This document shows positions 36,128-45,879 of a DNA stretch of 64,000 nucleotides, one piece after another. Position 1 is the stretch's first letter. Each line of letters starts with the position of its first letter. The notes beneath the pieces are model-generated. The model saw nothing but the letters and a program-made list of their open reading frames with translations, searched no databases and had not been told where the DNA came from. This DNA is from Bradyrhizobium sp. AZCC 2176 (lineage in GTDB: Bacteria > Pseudomonadota > Alphaproteobacteria > Rhizobiales > Xanthobacteraceae), in contig NZ_JAZHRX010000001.1 of the NCBI RefSeq assembly GCF_036924645.1, positions 248,001 to 312,000 on the forward strand, read 5' to 3'. The position numbers were made by a program, and so were the translations under genes.

Positions 36128-37396
36128 ATGTTAGCCCCCGCCTCGCCCGAGCAAGCCGGAATGTCCAAGGCGGCGCTCGACCGCCTCGAAAATCACCTGA
36201 AGCAGCGCTATGTCGACGCCGGCCGCTTCCCGGGGACGCAGCTCCTGATCTATCGCCGCGGCAAGGTCGTCCATTCGACCGCGCAGGGCTTTGCCGACCT
36301 CGAGCGCAAGGTGCCGGTCAAGGACGATACGATCTTCCGTATCTATTCGATGACCAAGCCGCTCACGAGCGTCGCCTTCATGATGCTGGTCGAGGAAGGC
36401 CGCGTCGCACTGGACGAGCCCGTGCACAAATACATTCCGGCATGGAAGAACCTCGGCGTGTTCGTGGCCGGAACGCATCCGGCCTTCCTGACCCGTCCGC
36501 CGTCGCGGCCGATGCTGATCGTGGACCTGCTGCGCCACACCTCGGGCTTGACCTATGGCTTCCAGCAACGCGGCAATGTCGATGCCGCCTATCGCGAGAA
36601 CAAGATCGGCGAAGTGATCAAAGCCGGCACGCTGCAAGGCATGATCGATGATCTGGCAAAAATCCCGCTGGAATTTTCGCCGGGCGAGGCCTGGAACTAC
36701 TCCGTCGCCACCGACGTGATCGGCTATCTCATCGGCCTGATCAGCGGCAAGCCGTTCGAGCAATTCCTTAAGGAGCGTATCCTCGATCCGCTCGGCATGA
36801 ACGATACCGATTTCTTCGTGCCGAGGGACAAGGCGCATCGTTTCGCTGCGTGTTATTCGGCCGATCCGCAAGGCGGCTTCAACCCGCTCGCCGCCGAGCG
36901 CAAGGGTACGCTGACGCTGCAGGACGATCCGGCGACGAGTTCATTTCTGGAGCCGCCCTCCTTCATCTCCGGCGGCGGCGGCCTGTGCTCGACCGCGGCC
37001 GACTACCTCACCTTCTGCCGGGCCCTGCTCAATGGCGGCGAGCTTGGCGGCGTCCGGCTGCTGGGCCCAAAGACCTTGAAGCTGATGACGTCGAACCACC
37101 TGCCCGGCGGCGCCGATCTGCCGGCGATGTCGCGCTCGCTGTTCTCGGAAGCCGCCTATAACGGCATCGGATTTGGTCTCGGCTTCGCCGTCACCATGAA
37201 CCCGGCGCAGACGCTGATTGCCGGCAGTCCCGGCGAATTCAACTGGGGCGGCGCGGCGACGACCTCGTTCTTCATCGATCCCGCGGAAGAGCTGATCACG
37301 ATCTTCATGACGCAGGTGCTGCCGTCGAGCGCCTATCCGTTGCGGCGCGAGCTGCGCACCATGGTGTATGCTGCCATCACCGACAGCAATCTCTGA
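36128..37396 (+). CDS. Beta-lactamase-fold serine hydrolase
   Basis: 422 residues from ATG 36128 (the frame runs back to a TTG at 36068). Serine beta-lactamase/class C-like esterase family: SxxK motif Ser74-Met-Thr-Lys77, second motif Tyr191-Ser-Val (AWNYSVATDVIGYL), and a GGGGLCSTAADYL segment. No signal peptide is visible, so it is likely a cytoplasmic esterase or peptidase and not a resistance enzyme. Stands alone; substrate unknown. Confidence 0.9.
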   Translation: MLAPASPEQAGMSKAALDRLENHLKQRYVDAGRFPGTQLLIYRRGKVVHSTAQGFADLERKVPVKDDTIFRIYSMTKPLTSVAFMMLVEEGRVALDEPVHKYIPAWKNLGVFVAGTHPAFLTRPPSRPMLIVDLLRHTSGLTYGFQQRGNVDAAYRENKIGEVIKAGTLQGMIDDLAKIPLEFSPGEAWNYSVATDVIGYLIGLISGKPFEQFLKERILDPLGMNDTDFFVPRDKAHRFAACYSADPQGGFNPLAAERKGTLTLQDDPATSSFLEPPSFISGGGGLCSTAADYLTFCRALLNGGELGGVRLLGPKTLKLMTSNHLPGGADLPAMSRSLFSEAAYNGIGFGLGFAVTMNPAQTLIAGSPGEFNWGGAATTSFFIDPAEELITIFMTQVLPSSAYPLRRELRTMVYAAITDSNL

Positions 37397-37512
37397 GACC
37401 GAACTGCCCCGGGGTCCGCGGCGCCAAGGCGATCGCCCCGGAACCCGGCCGCGTTGCCGCGAGCGGGATTCCATCCCTCTAATATCCTTGGCGAAATTCG
37501 GCGGCTTCTCCT

Positions 37513-39057
37513 ATGCTTCGGCCGATTGGCGCCGACCCGGGGCTTGCGTTGCCGAAACTTTCATTGCCAGTGCGTCTCGCCCTGCTGGTCGCGGGAACCA
37601 CGCTGCCGCTGATTATTTTCGCGGCCGGCATCGTCTACAACAATTACAAGCAGGACCGGCAGACCGCGACCCAACGGGTGCTTGAGACGGTGCGCAGCAT
37701 TCGCCTCGTGCTCGACGCGGAGATGCAGCGGATCACCGGCGCCCTCCAAGTGTTGTCACTGACAAATGCATTGCGCGACGGGGATTTTGAGGCATTCCGC
37801 CGCATCTGCCAGGGTTTCCTCGACCAGTATGGCCAAGGCGGCGTCGTGCTGGTGGCGGACCGCGAAGGCCGCCAGTTGTTCTCCTCGCTCACATCGGACA
37901 CGGCAAGCCTGCCATTGCGCAACAACCTTGCCATGGTCGACAAGGTCTTCGCGGAAAAGAAGCCGGTCTATTCCAACCTGTTCTTCGGGACCGTCAAGAA
38001 GCGCCTGATCGTGACGGTCGAAGTACCCGTCATCCAGGACGACCAGGTGCTTTACGACATCTCCTTCAGCCCGCCGATCGAGATCTTCCAGGCGATGGTC
38101 GAGCAGCAGCGGCCGAGCAAGGACTGGACGATCTCGATCTTCGACGGCGAAGGCACCAATTTCGCGCGCGTGCCGAACCCGCAGGAGACCATCGGCAAAC
38201 GTGCGTCGCCCTCGCTCTATGCGGAGATGGCCCACAATCCCGAAGCCACCGTGCCGACGGTATCGCTCGAGGGCGTGCCGCTGATCACGAGCTTTGCCCG
38301 CTCCTCGCTCACCGGCTGGACGGTTGCCGCCGGCATCGCCGAAAGCTCGCTGGTCGCGCCGCTGTGGCGCAACCTTGCGATAACCAGCGTGATGGGCTCC
38401 GTTCTTTTGATGGTCGGCCTCGCCTTTGCGGTGCGGATGGCGACCCAGATCGCCCGCGGCGAGATGCTGCACAATCTTCTGATCGAGGAGCTCAACCACC
38501 GCGTCAAGAATACGCTTGCGGTTCTGCAGTCGATCGCCACCCAGACGTTCCGCAGCGCCAGCCGGGCGGAGCGCGAAAAGTTCGAGGGAAGGCTCGGTGC
38601 GCTGGCGGAGGCGCACAATTTGCTGAGCCAGGAAAAGTGGCAGGGCGCGGAGTTGCGGGAGGTGATTGCACGGGTGCTGCAGCCCTATCTGCTCAACAAT
38701 CCGGAGCGGGTGCGGATGTTCGGGCCGCAGGTCCCGCTGTCGCCGCGGCTTGCCGTGGTGCTGTCGATGATCGTGCACGAGATCGCAACCAATGCCGCCA
38801 AATACGGCGCGCTGTCGAACGACACCGGCACCGTCGCGGTCGATTGGGAGATCCTTGAGGAAAGCGACGGGCGCAAGCTGCGGCTGATCTGGACCGAGAC
38901 CGGCGGCCCACCCGTCACGGAGCCGGTGCAGCGCGGCTTCGGCTCGCGGCTAATCGAGCGCAGCGCGCGCGACCAGCTCGGCGGCGAAGCGACCGTCGAC
39001 TTCCTGCCGCGCGGCGTCGTCTACACGCTGACCTGCGCGCTCGACAGCGACGAGTAA
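37513..39057 (+). CDS. HWE-family sensor histidine kinase
   Basis: 514 residues. Helix at about 20-42, an extracytoplasmic sensor of about 240 residues (dCache-like, with VVLVADREGRQLF), a second helix at about 290-312, then the kinase core. The phospho-acceptor is His329 (LIEELNHRVKNTLAVLQSIA). The HWE marks are HEIATNAAKYGALS and the W-x-E-x-GGP stretch IWTETGGPPV. No response regulator gene is next to it. It is convergent with the TRAP transporter, the two stop codons abutting exactly. Confidence 0.93.
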   Translation: MLRPIGADPGLALPKLSLPVRLALLVAGTTLPLIIFAAGIVYNNYKQDRQTATQRVLETVRSIRLVLDAEMQRITGALQVLSLTNALRDGDFEAFRRICQGFLDQYGQGGVVLVADREGRQLFSSLTSDTASLPLRNNLAMVDKVFAEKKPVYSNLFFGTVKKRLIVTVEVPVIQDDQVLYDISFSPPIEIFQAMVEQQRPSKDWTISIFDGEGTNFARVPNPQETIGKRASPSLYAEMAHNPEATVPTVSLEGVPLITSFARSSLTGWTVAAGIAESSLVAPLWRNLAITSVMGSVLLMVGLAFAVRMATQIARGEMLHNLLIEELNHRVKNTLAVLQSIATQTFRSASRAEREKFEGRLGALAEAHNLLSQEKWQGAELREVIARVLQPYLLNNPERVRMFGPQVPLSPRLAVVLSMIVHEIATNAAKYGALSNDTGTVAVDWEILEESDGRKLRLIWTETGGPPVTEPVQRGFGSRLIERSARDQLGGEATVDFLPRGVVYTLTCALDSDE

Positions 39058-40377
39058 TTATTTGAGCATCTGCGGCACGATCAACCGCGGCAGAAACAGC
39101 GAGACCTCGGGCCAGATGATCAGCGCAGCCAGCACCAGCAGCATCGGTACCAGCATGATGGCCGTGTCTTTGAGCGCATAGCGCAACCGAACGCCCGCGA
39201 TCGAGCAGGCGATCATCAGGCACAGGCCATACGGCGGCGTCACCAGCCCGAACGCCAGCGAGACGATGGAGATAATCGCGAACTGAACGGGGTGCAGATC
39301 GACCGACTTCGCCAACGGCTCCAGCACCGTGCCGACAATGATGATCGCCGGAATGGCGTCGAGGAAGCAGCCCACGACCAGGAAGCAGAACGAGATGAAG
39401 AACCCTGCCGTGATCGCCCCCATGCCCCAGGTCGAGACGTTTGCCAGCAATTCCTGCGGAATCCTGTAGTAGGCCAGCAGCCAGCCGAACGCGCTCGCGG
39501 TACCGACGCAGAACAGCGCTACGCCGGCCAGACGTCCGGTATCCAGCAAGGCCTTGTAGAGTTCGCGCGCGCCGGTTTCGCGATAAAAGAATGCCGACAG
39601 CACGACAGAATAGAGCACCGCGACGCAGGCGGACTCGGTGGCGGTGAACCATCCCAGCAGGATGCCGCCGACGATGATGAACGGCGTCACCAGCGCCGGT
39701 ATCGAGCGCCAGATGGCGTAGGCGATGTCGACCCAACTGGATTTCGGGTAGGTCGGGTAGCCGCGGCGTACGGCATAGACATGCACCGTCGCCATCTGCG
39801 CTCCGGCGATCAGCAATCCCGGCACGATGCCGGCCAGATACATTGCCGCGATCGAGGTCGAGATCAGCCCACCCCACACGATCATCAGGATCGAGGGCGG
39901 GATGATGACGGCGAGCACGGCGGAGACCGCGGTGATGGCGATGGAGAACGAGAGGTCGTAGCCCTCTTTGGTCTGGGCATCGATGAAGATTTTCGACTGG
40001 CTCGCGGCATCCGCGGTGGACGAGCCTGAGATGCCCGCGAAGAACACCGACAGCACGACGTTGATCTGCGCCAGCGACCCTGGCCAATGCCCAACCATCG
40101 AGCGCGACAGCGCGACCAGCCGGTCGGTGATGCCGCCGATGCTCATCAGGTTGGCGGTCAGGAGGAAGAACGGCACGGCGAGCAGGATGAACGAATTGTA
40201 GGCGTTGAAGGTCTCCTGCGCGAGCGTCATGATCGACAGGCGCGGCTCGATCAAAAGGATCGGCACACAGGCAAGGCCGAGCGCAAAGGCGACCGGCACG
40301 CGAATGATGAGCAGGCCGACGAAGACACCGAACAGGACCATGGCGGCCTGTCCGGCAGAAAGAACATTGCCGCTCAT
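39058..40377 (-). CDS. dctM: TRAP transporter large permease
   Basis: 439 residues, about twelve helices of the DctM family: RVPVAFALG, VPFFLLTANLMSIGGITDRL, SGSSTADAASQSKI and the final GLVTPPYGLCL. It couples sodium import to uptake of a carboxylate or similar acid. The ATG overlaps the end of dctQ. Confidence 0.95.
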   Translation of the reverse strand: MSGNVLSAGQAAMVLFGVFVGLLIIRVPVAFALGLACVPILLIEPRLSIMTLAQETFNAYNSFILLAVPFFLLTANLMSIGGITDRLVALSRSMVGHWPGSLAQINVVLSVFFAGISGSSTADAASQSKIFIDAQTKEGYDLSFSIAITAVSAVLAVIIPPSILMIVWGGLISTSIAAMYLAGIVPGLLIAGAQMATVHVYAVRRGYPTYPKSSWVDIAYAIWRSIPALVTPFIIVGGILLGWFTATESACVAVLYSVVLSAFFYRETGARELYKALLDTGRLAGVALFCVGTASAFGWLLAYYRIPQELLANVSTWGMGAITAGFFISFCFLVVGCFLDAIPAIIIVGTVLEPLAKSVDLHPVQFAIISIVSLAFGLVTPPYGLCLMIACSIAGVRLRYALKDTAIMLVPMLLVLAALIIWPEVSLFLPRLIVPQMLK

Positions 40378-40889
40378 CGTTTTGCCCCAAGCAGAATCCG
40401 CAGCTCGTCGAGGATCTGTTCACCCGCAAACACGATCCACGTCACGCCGGCCACCAGCCATGCGACGTGGATCATCCAGAGCGGCAGATCCGCCAGCTCC
40501 GAGGTTCGGTTCCAGGCGAACCGCGTGAATTCGAGCCCGGCCCACACGAACACCAACGCCATCGCCAGCACGCCCAGCCGCGCGAGAATCCGTACCGCCG
40601 CCTCGCTTCGGCGCGACAGGTCAGGCCAGACGTCGACCTCGAAATGCTGCGACTCTCTGATGCCGACCATGGCGCCGATCATGATCGTCCAGATGAACAG
40701 GAAGCGCGCCATCTCCTCGGTCCAGATGTAGGACGGAATGAACGGCGTATAGCGCGAGATGATTTGCAGCGTGACCGGGATGACCAGAATGCCGACGCAG
40801 GCGGCGAGCAGGATTTCCAGCAGTTTCGCATAGGCCGCCGTCGCTCGGCGCCACAGCGACGGGTTAGGCGGCATCGATATTTCGGTCAT
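40374..40889 (-). CDS. dctQ: TRAP transporter small permease
   Basis: 171 residues from ATG 40889 (GGAG upstream; longer start at 40925 less likely). Four helices of DctQ type with ISRYTPFIPSYIWTEEMARFLFIW, the family signature. Overlaps dctM by 4 bp, so the two subunits are coupled. Confidence 0.93.
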   Translation of the reverse strand: MTEISMPPNPSLWRRATAAYAKLLEILLAACVGILVIPVTLQIISRYTPFIPSYIWTEEMARFLFIWTIMIGAMVGIRESQHFEVDVWPDLSRRSEAAVRILARLGVLAMALVFVWAGLEFTRFAWNRTSELADLPLWMIHVAWLVAGVTWIVFAGEQILDELRILLGAKR

Positions 40890-40972
40890 CACGGCTCCGG
40901 GGATCACAATCACGAAATGGGGCAAGCCATCTGGCTTGCCCCGACTTCCTGCCGCGCAGGCAGCGACAATTC

Positions 40973-41971
40973 TCAGGCGACGTTGATCTTCTCGAAGATG
41001 CCCTCGGCGCCGATTTCCTTGGCGTAGGTCGCCATCACGGGATCGGCGAGCTTCTTCATGGCGTCGCGCTCCTCGAAGGGAACACGCTTGAGCTTGCCGG
41101 CCTTCTCCAGCGTGTCGAGCTTGACGACCTCCTCGCTCGACTCCAGTTGGCGGCCATAGTCGCCGGCTTCCTTGCCAGCCTTCATGATCGCATCCTGCAA
41201 ATCCTTCGGCAGGGTCTTCAGCGTCTTCACCGAGAAACAGATCGGCCGGATCGATACCGCGTGTTGCGTCAGGTTGAGATGGGGCGCGACTTCGTAGAAC
41301 TTCATCGCCTCGACACCGGCCGCCTCGTTCTCGCCAGCGGAAATCACGCCGTTCTGGATGGCGTTGTAGACTTCGTTGTAGGCGATCACGGTCGGGCTCA
41401 TGCCGACGGCCGCAAATGTCTTCGACCAGATCGGCGCGCCCTGCACGCGCACCTTGAGGCCCTTGAGATCGGCGAGGTTCTTGAGCGGCTTGTTGGCGAA
41501 GATGTTGCGGATGCCACCTCCGGCATAGCCGATCAGAACCACCTCGGCCTTGGCCGCGACCTCATCGGCGACCGGCGCCAGAATGTTCGCTTCGACGACC
41601 TTGTTCATGTGCTCGATGCCCTTGAACACAAAGGGTGCATCGATAAACGGCGCCGCCTTGGCAAAGGTCGACATGTGGGCCGGCGAGACAATGCCGTAAT
41701 CGACTGCCTTGCCCTGGGACATGTACTCGAAATACTGCTTTTCGAGCCCGAGTGATGAGTTCCTGTGCAGCGTGAAATTGATCGGCTTGCCGTAGTATTT
41801 CTTCACCAGCTCTTCAAAGCGCAGCAGCGCCCTGTTGAAGGCGTGATCGTCGTTGAACTGCACAGCCCCGTTGAGCGTGATGGGCGCTTGCGCCCTGAGG
41901 ATCGATGGCATGCCCAAGACGCCGGCAGCCGCCGTCGCACCAAGGCCCGCAAGTACGGTTCTTCGCTTCAT
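40973..41971 (-). CDS. dctP: TRAP transporter solute-binding protein
   Basis: 332 residues from ATG 41971; upstream frame has no family resemblance. Signal peptide with two arginines (MKRRTVLAGLGATAAAGVLG), possibly Tat. The DctP fold shows GIRNIFANKPLKNLADLKGLKVRVQ (a typical arginine-bearing segment for carboxylate) and YNEVYNAIQNGVISAGENE. Ligand not predictable. First gene of the dctPQM operon. Confidence 0.93.
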   Translation of the reverse strand: MKRRTVLAGLGATAAAGVLGMPSILRAQAPITLNGAVQFNDDHAFNRALLRFEELVKKYYGKPINFTLHRNSSLGLEKQYFEYMSQGKAVDYGIVSPAHMSTFAKAAPFIDAPFVFKGIEHMNKVVEANILAPVADEVAAKAEVVLIGYAGGGIRNIFANKPLKNLADLKGLKVRVQGAPIWSKTFAAVGMSPTVIAYNEVYNAIQNGVISAGENEAAGVEAMKFYEVAPHLNLTQHAVSIRPICFSVKTLKTLPKDLQDAIMKAGKEAGDYGRQLESSEEVVKLDTLEKAGKLKRVPFEERDAMKKLADPVMATYAKEIGAEGIFEKINVA

Positions 41972-42875
41972 GGCGTTCCTCCCCTGTATGCCCGTCCCTT
42001 GTAAGCGGGACTTTGGCCTGGCCGACAACGCGGCCACTACCGCAAAGCGTATGCAAAACGGCGCGGCTGTGGAAGCCGATTTAAGTAGTATCCTCGGCAA
42101 ATAGGCCGCAGACGGCCCAAGCGATGATTGCAATCATTCGGCCCCGCCCCGGCGGCGAGGGCCCAGCCGGTGTCCTTTTTTCGCAAATAGCCGCAAGCGC
42201 TCGTCAGGGCTTCGCCGCCCTATCAGTTGCCGAGGCAACGTCCTGCAATTCCGTCTGAAGCCGGCGGCGGTGCTCATGGCGCAGGCAACCGACACGCTAC
42301 AACTGTTGCGCGACGTGAGGTCCGGTCCGCTCCGTCATGGTGCGCATGACGTGCGAGTACGCGGCTTGCCGCAATTTCCCATCACGCCTTATCTGAAAAC
42401 CGGAATCTGAAGACCGGAGCTGAACTCTGCTGCATTTCATCAGGCGTCACCGCGTTACGGAAAATTCACGCGATCCATGCCGACATCCGGGCGGCACGTA
42501 CCGCGAGCAATCGCATCATCTGTCGCCAAACCCCGTAGAAATCCGGTGCCTAGGCGCTGCACAGCAAGCATGCGAGCCAAAATCTGTGGCCATTGAACTC
42601 GCGGTGGTTGTGGTTTATCGAATATTTTGCCAAATGTAGAGGGCGGGGTTTTGCCAGGTACACCCCGGGTGTCGACAGCTTTAAGTGGTTGGCGATGCCG
42701 GTATCAGGATGCTTCCCATACGCGTGGTGCGTTTGGCTAGCCATCCCGCAAATCTCAGGATTCCCGTGGTTCCCTCTACTGACTCACGGTCCGACTGACT
42801 TTAACGCGGTAAAAATGGCTGAACCCCTGACCTACTTTTGCCAGGGTTTCCCGATTGAAGGACGGTAAAACCAGA
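41972..42875. other. 900-bp gene-free stretch
   Basis: No frame on either strand looks like a conserved protein, though two overlapping small frames exist at 42550-42868. GC falls in the second half. It must hold the dctP promoter and that of the XRE regulator. I found no tRNA-like fold or insertion-sequence ends. It could be a decayed gene or a long 5' untranslated region. Confidence 0.45.
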
Positions 42876-43271
42876 ATGAACAGATCAGCAGCGAAGAAGA
42901 TGAAACAGCGCAGCGCCGGCAAACCCGATATCGAGTTGGGCAAGCGGATTCGCCTCCGGCGTGTGGAACAGAAAATCTCGCAAGCGGAGCTCGGCGACAA
43001 GCTCGGCGTCAGCTTCCAGCAGGTCCAGAAGTACGAGAAGGGCGTCAACCGTGTCGGCGCAGCTCGTCTTCAGCAAATCGCGACCGCGCTCGACGTGCCG
43101 GTGACGTTCTTCTACGACGGCGACGGCAAGGCGCGCGAAGTCGAGAGCCTGCTCTTCCTGGACAGCGCGTTCAGCCTGAGGCTGTTGCGTGCCTACAGCA
43201 AGATCAAGGACCAGACTGTACAACGTCAACTGGTGTCCTTGATGGAATCGATCGCCGCCAACGAGGGCTAG
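42876..43271 (+). CDS. XRE-family regulator (PraR-like)
   Basis: 131 residues from ATG 42876 (AAGGACGG about 12 bases upstream). Helix-turn-helix at about 18-75: RIRLRRVEQKISQAELGDKL and SFQQVQKYEKGVNRVGAARL. The FQQVQKYEKGxNRVGAxRL string and a C-terminal FFYDGDG are shared with the rhizobial quorum-sensing and attachment regulator PraR. The C-terminal 50 residues are helical. No operon partner; target unknown. Confidence 0.88.
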   Translation: MNRSAAKKMKQRSAGKPDIELGKRIRLRRVEQKISQAELGDKLGVSFQQVQKYEKGVNRVGAARLQQIATALDVPVTFFYDGDGKAREVESLLFLDSAFSLRLLRAYSKIKDQTVQRQLVSLMESIAANEG

Positions 43272-43667
43272 GCAATATCGCGCCTGGATCGCAGCACCGC
43301 GGACCCGATCAATCGACGCGAGAAATCGCCGGGTAGCCTGTTGCTGCGCTAGGCCTGATCTTGATCTGGGCCGGGACAAGATCGGTTCGCGCTAAATGGC
43401 GGAATCCGGCCGCATCGCAGCACGAAGCCTGTGCGGCACGTTCCGGCGAATAGTCGCGGGCTAAAGCTTGCGCAAAATCCCAACCACCGTCATGCCCATG
43501 CCCGCCACGCCGCCACCGCGTAAGCTTGGCCGGCCCCCTACACCAACGATCTCGGCTTCCCTCCCCGCACCCGTTCCGTCTCGACGCAACGCAAGATGCG
43601 ACGATTGACCTCGGCGCGAAGCTTGTCCGACAATGGACCACGCCCCATGACCGGAAGCTGCAACCCA
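43272..43667. other. Intergenic region before the enoyl-CoA hydratase
   Basis: About 400 bp with no supported gene. A short minus-strand frame end near 43464-43550 (GGGVAGMGMTVVGILRKL) is Gly-rich and might be a decayed gene end, but it is too short to name. Confidence 0.4.
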
Positions 43668-44489
43668 ATGCTCGACATCGCCAAACCTGCCGAAATATCC
43701 CATGCCGACGGCAAGATCCTGCAAAGCGTCAGCGATGGCGTCGGCGTCATCACCTTCAACAATCCCGACAAGCGCAACGCGATGTCGCTGGAGATGTGGG
43801 AAGGGCTGGGCCACGCGCTGACCAGCTTGCGCGACAATCCCGACGTTCGCGTCGTAATCCTGGTCGGCGCCGGCGACAAGGCTTTTGTCTCGGGCGCCGA
43901 CATCAGCCAGTTCGAGAAGACCCGGCACAACGCGGCGGCCTCGGAGGAATATTCGAAGCGGAGCGAGGCGCAGCGTGCGCTGCTCGCGAGCTACCCGAAG
44001 CCGACGATCGCCTGCATCCGCGGCTTCTGCCTCGGCGGCGGCATGCAGGTGGCGATGCTCACGGACATCCGTATCGCCTCCGACAACAGCCAGTTCGGCA
44101 TTCCCGCGGCAAAACTTGGCATCGCCTATGGCTATGACGGTCTCAAACATCTGGTCTCGCTGGTCGGGCCATCCTGGGCGCGGCTCATCATGTATACGGG
44201 CATGCGCATCGACTCCGCTGAAGCGCTGCGCATCGGGCTGGTCGATCGCGTGCTGCCCGATGCGGAATTATCGGACGCCACTATGGAGATCGCACGCACC
44301 ATCTCCGGCAACGCGCCGCTGGCGATCAAAGCCGCCAAGATCACCATTGCCGAAGTGCTGAAGGACGAAAGCAAGCGCGACATGGATGCGATCAAACAGA
44401 TCGGCATGGCCTGCATGGATAGCGAAGATTTTCGCGAAGGCCGGACGGCCTTCATGGAAAAGCGCAAGCCTCAGTTCAAGGGGAGGTAA
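43668..44489 (+). CDS. Enoyl-CoA hydratase/isomerase family protein
   Basis: 273 residues from ATG 43668 (a start at 43647 is possible but lacks a ribosome site). Crotonase fold: GVGVITFNNPDKRNAMSLEM, oxyanion-hole segment KAFVSGADISQFE and the second one IRGFCLGGGMQVAMLTDIRI. The second catalytic glutamate position falls in the IPAAKLGIAYGYDGL segment, where Glu is not conserved, so hydratase activity is not certain. It lies opposite the CoA-transferase/peptide-transporter run. Confidence 0.9.
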   Translation: MLDIAKPAEISHADGKILQSVSDGVGVITFNNPDKRNAMSLEMWEGLGHALTSLRDNPDVRVVILVGAGDKAFVSGADISQFEKTRHNAAASEEYSKRSEAQRALLASYPKPTIACIRGFCLGGGMQVAMLTDIRIASDNSQFGIPAAKLGIAYGYDGLKHLVSLVGPSWARLIMYTGMRIDSAEALRIGLVDRVLPDAELSDATMEIARTISGNAPLAIKAAKITIAEVLKDESKRDMDAIKQIGMACMDSEDFREGRTAFMEKRKPQFKGR

Positions 44490-44542
44490 TCTGTCGGGCG
44501 AACCGAGACGGCACGCACTGCAGCCTGGGGCGCAACCATCTT

Positions 44543-44669
44543 CCCGTCGTCCCGGCCTTGAGCCGGGATCCATACTCCGCGGCCCATCGGTGACACGCAG
44601 GCGTCCGATACCTTCCGCAACAACAAGCGCCGCAGGGTATGGGTGGCGGCTCAAGGCCGGGACGACGGG
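44543..44669. repeat. Palindromic intergenic repeat
   Basis: CCCGTCGTCCCGGCCTTGAG from 44543 and CTCAAGGCCGGGACGACGGG to 44669 are exact complements of 20 bases. A dispersed element located between convergent genes, where it may serve both transcripts as an end structure. Confidence 0.9.
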
Positions 44670-44680
44670 TGAAGGTTGTC

Positions 44681-45763
44681 CTACAGCGCAGCCAGTACCG
44701 CCTTCGTAATATCCGCCGTGCCGTTGCTGCCGCCGAATTCCATCGGCTTGATTCCGCCGGCATAGGCCTTGTCCACCGCGCGCTCGATGCGCTCGCTGGC
44801 TTCTGCCGCGCTTTCGAGGCCGTGCTTGTCGGCGAGCCAGTCCATCATCATCGCGGCCGACAGGATCATCGCGGTGGGATTGGCCTTGCCCTGCCCCATG
44901 ATATCGGGCGCGGTGCCGTGGCACGGCTGGAACACGGCGTAGCGGTCGCCGATATCGGCTGAGGGGGCCATGCCCAGCCCTCCGATCAGACCGGCGGCGA
45001 GGTCGGAGAGAATGTCGCCGAACATGTTCTCCGTCACCATGACGTCGAAGTCCCAGGGCCGTTTCACCAGCATCAGCGAACAGGCGTCGACATAAAGCCG
45101 ATCGGCCTTGACGCCGGGATGGCGGTTGGCGGCGTCATCGAACATCTCGCGAAAGAACGCGAACGCCCTGAACACGTTTGCCTTGTCGACGCAGGTCAGG
45201 CCGCCGTTCGTCTTGCCGCGCGCCTTGCGGCGTTCGGCGAGGCGGAACGAGAATTCAAACAGCCGCTCCGAGGTCTTGCGGGTGATGACGAGCGTCTCGC
45301 GCGCCTCGGTATCCGTCACGACGCCCTTGCCCATCGAGGCGAACAGGCCTTCAGTGGATTCCCGGATCAGCACGAGATCGATGCCGCGCTGGTCGGCGCC
45401 GACGATCGGGCTCGGCACGCCCGGAACGAGCCGCGCCGGGCGCACACCGGCATAGAGATCGAAATGGAAGCGCAATTCAATCTGCGGGGCGATCTCGGTG
45501 TTATCAGGATAGCGCACCGATGGCAGGCCGCAGGCGCCGAGCAGGATGGCGTCCGCCTCTTCGCACAGCCGCACCGTGCTGTCAGGCATCGATTTGCCGG
45601 TCGCCAGATAATTGTTGGCGCCGGCCGGGGCGTCGGTGAAGCGAAACTTCAGATCGCTGGTCGCCTCGATCTTGCGCAGCACGTCGATCGCCGGCGCCAT
45701 CACTTCAGGGCCAATGCCATCGCCGCCGAGCACGGCGATGTGGAGGGCGTTATTTGCGGACAT
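44681..45763 (-). CDS. Isocitrate/isopropylmalate dehydrogenase-family enzyme
   Basis: 360 residues from ATG 45763 (AAGGA upstream). Beta-decarboxylating dehydrogenase: VLGGDGIGPEVM, substrate-arginine region IELRFHFDLYAGVRPARL, RESTEGLF, metal site FGDILSDLAAGLIGGLGMAPSAD split as usual, and HGTAPDIMG. The chromosomal leuB would normally lie elsewhere with the leu genes. The present context (alcohol dehydrogenase and peptide-type importer) suggests a catabolic 3-isopropylmalate-like or tartrate-type dehydrogenase. Confidence 0.88.
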   Translation of the reverse strand: MSANNALHIAVLGGDGIGPEVMAPAIDVLRKIEATSDLKFRFTDAPAGANNYLATGKSMPDSTVRLCEEADAILLGACGLPSVRYPDNTEIAPQIELRFHFDLYAGVRPARLVPGVPSPIVGADQRGIDLVLIRESTEGLFASMGKGVVTDTEARETLVITRKTSERLFEFSFRLAERRKARGKTNGGLTCVDKANVFRAFAFFREMFDDAANRHPGVKADRLYVDACSLMLVKRPWDFDVMVTENMFGDILSDLAAGLIGGLGMAPSADIGDRYAVFQPCHGTAPDIMGQGKANPTAMILSAAMMMDWLADKHGLESAAEASERIERAVDKAYAGGIKPMEFGGSNGTADITKAVLAAL

Positions 45764-45804
45764 GGGGTTCCTTCGTCGCTCATTTGCGCCAAACTTTGAA
45801 AGTT

Positions 45805-45861
45805 CGTCATGCCCGGGCAAAAGCGCGAAGCGCGTCTTCGCGCTTTTGCCCGGCCATGACG
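45805..45861. repeat. Palindromic intergenic repeat
   Basis: Left arm 45805-45830 (CGTCATGCCCGGGCAAAAGC...) and right arm 45836-45861 match in 25 of 26 positions with a 5-base loop, so it makes a very stable hairpin between the two dehydrogenase genes. Confidence 0.9.
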
Positions 45862-45879
45862 GAGAAAGACGACGCGCTT

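Noticed and set aside
42550..42868. Two small overlapping frames before the XRE gene
   Set aside because: No ribosome sites, no resemblance to known proteins, and they oppose each other.
43464..43550. Gly-rich minus-strand end that might be a thiolase or other enzyme tail
   Set aside because: Only about 25 residues, with no specific signature match, so it is not called as a gene remnant.
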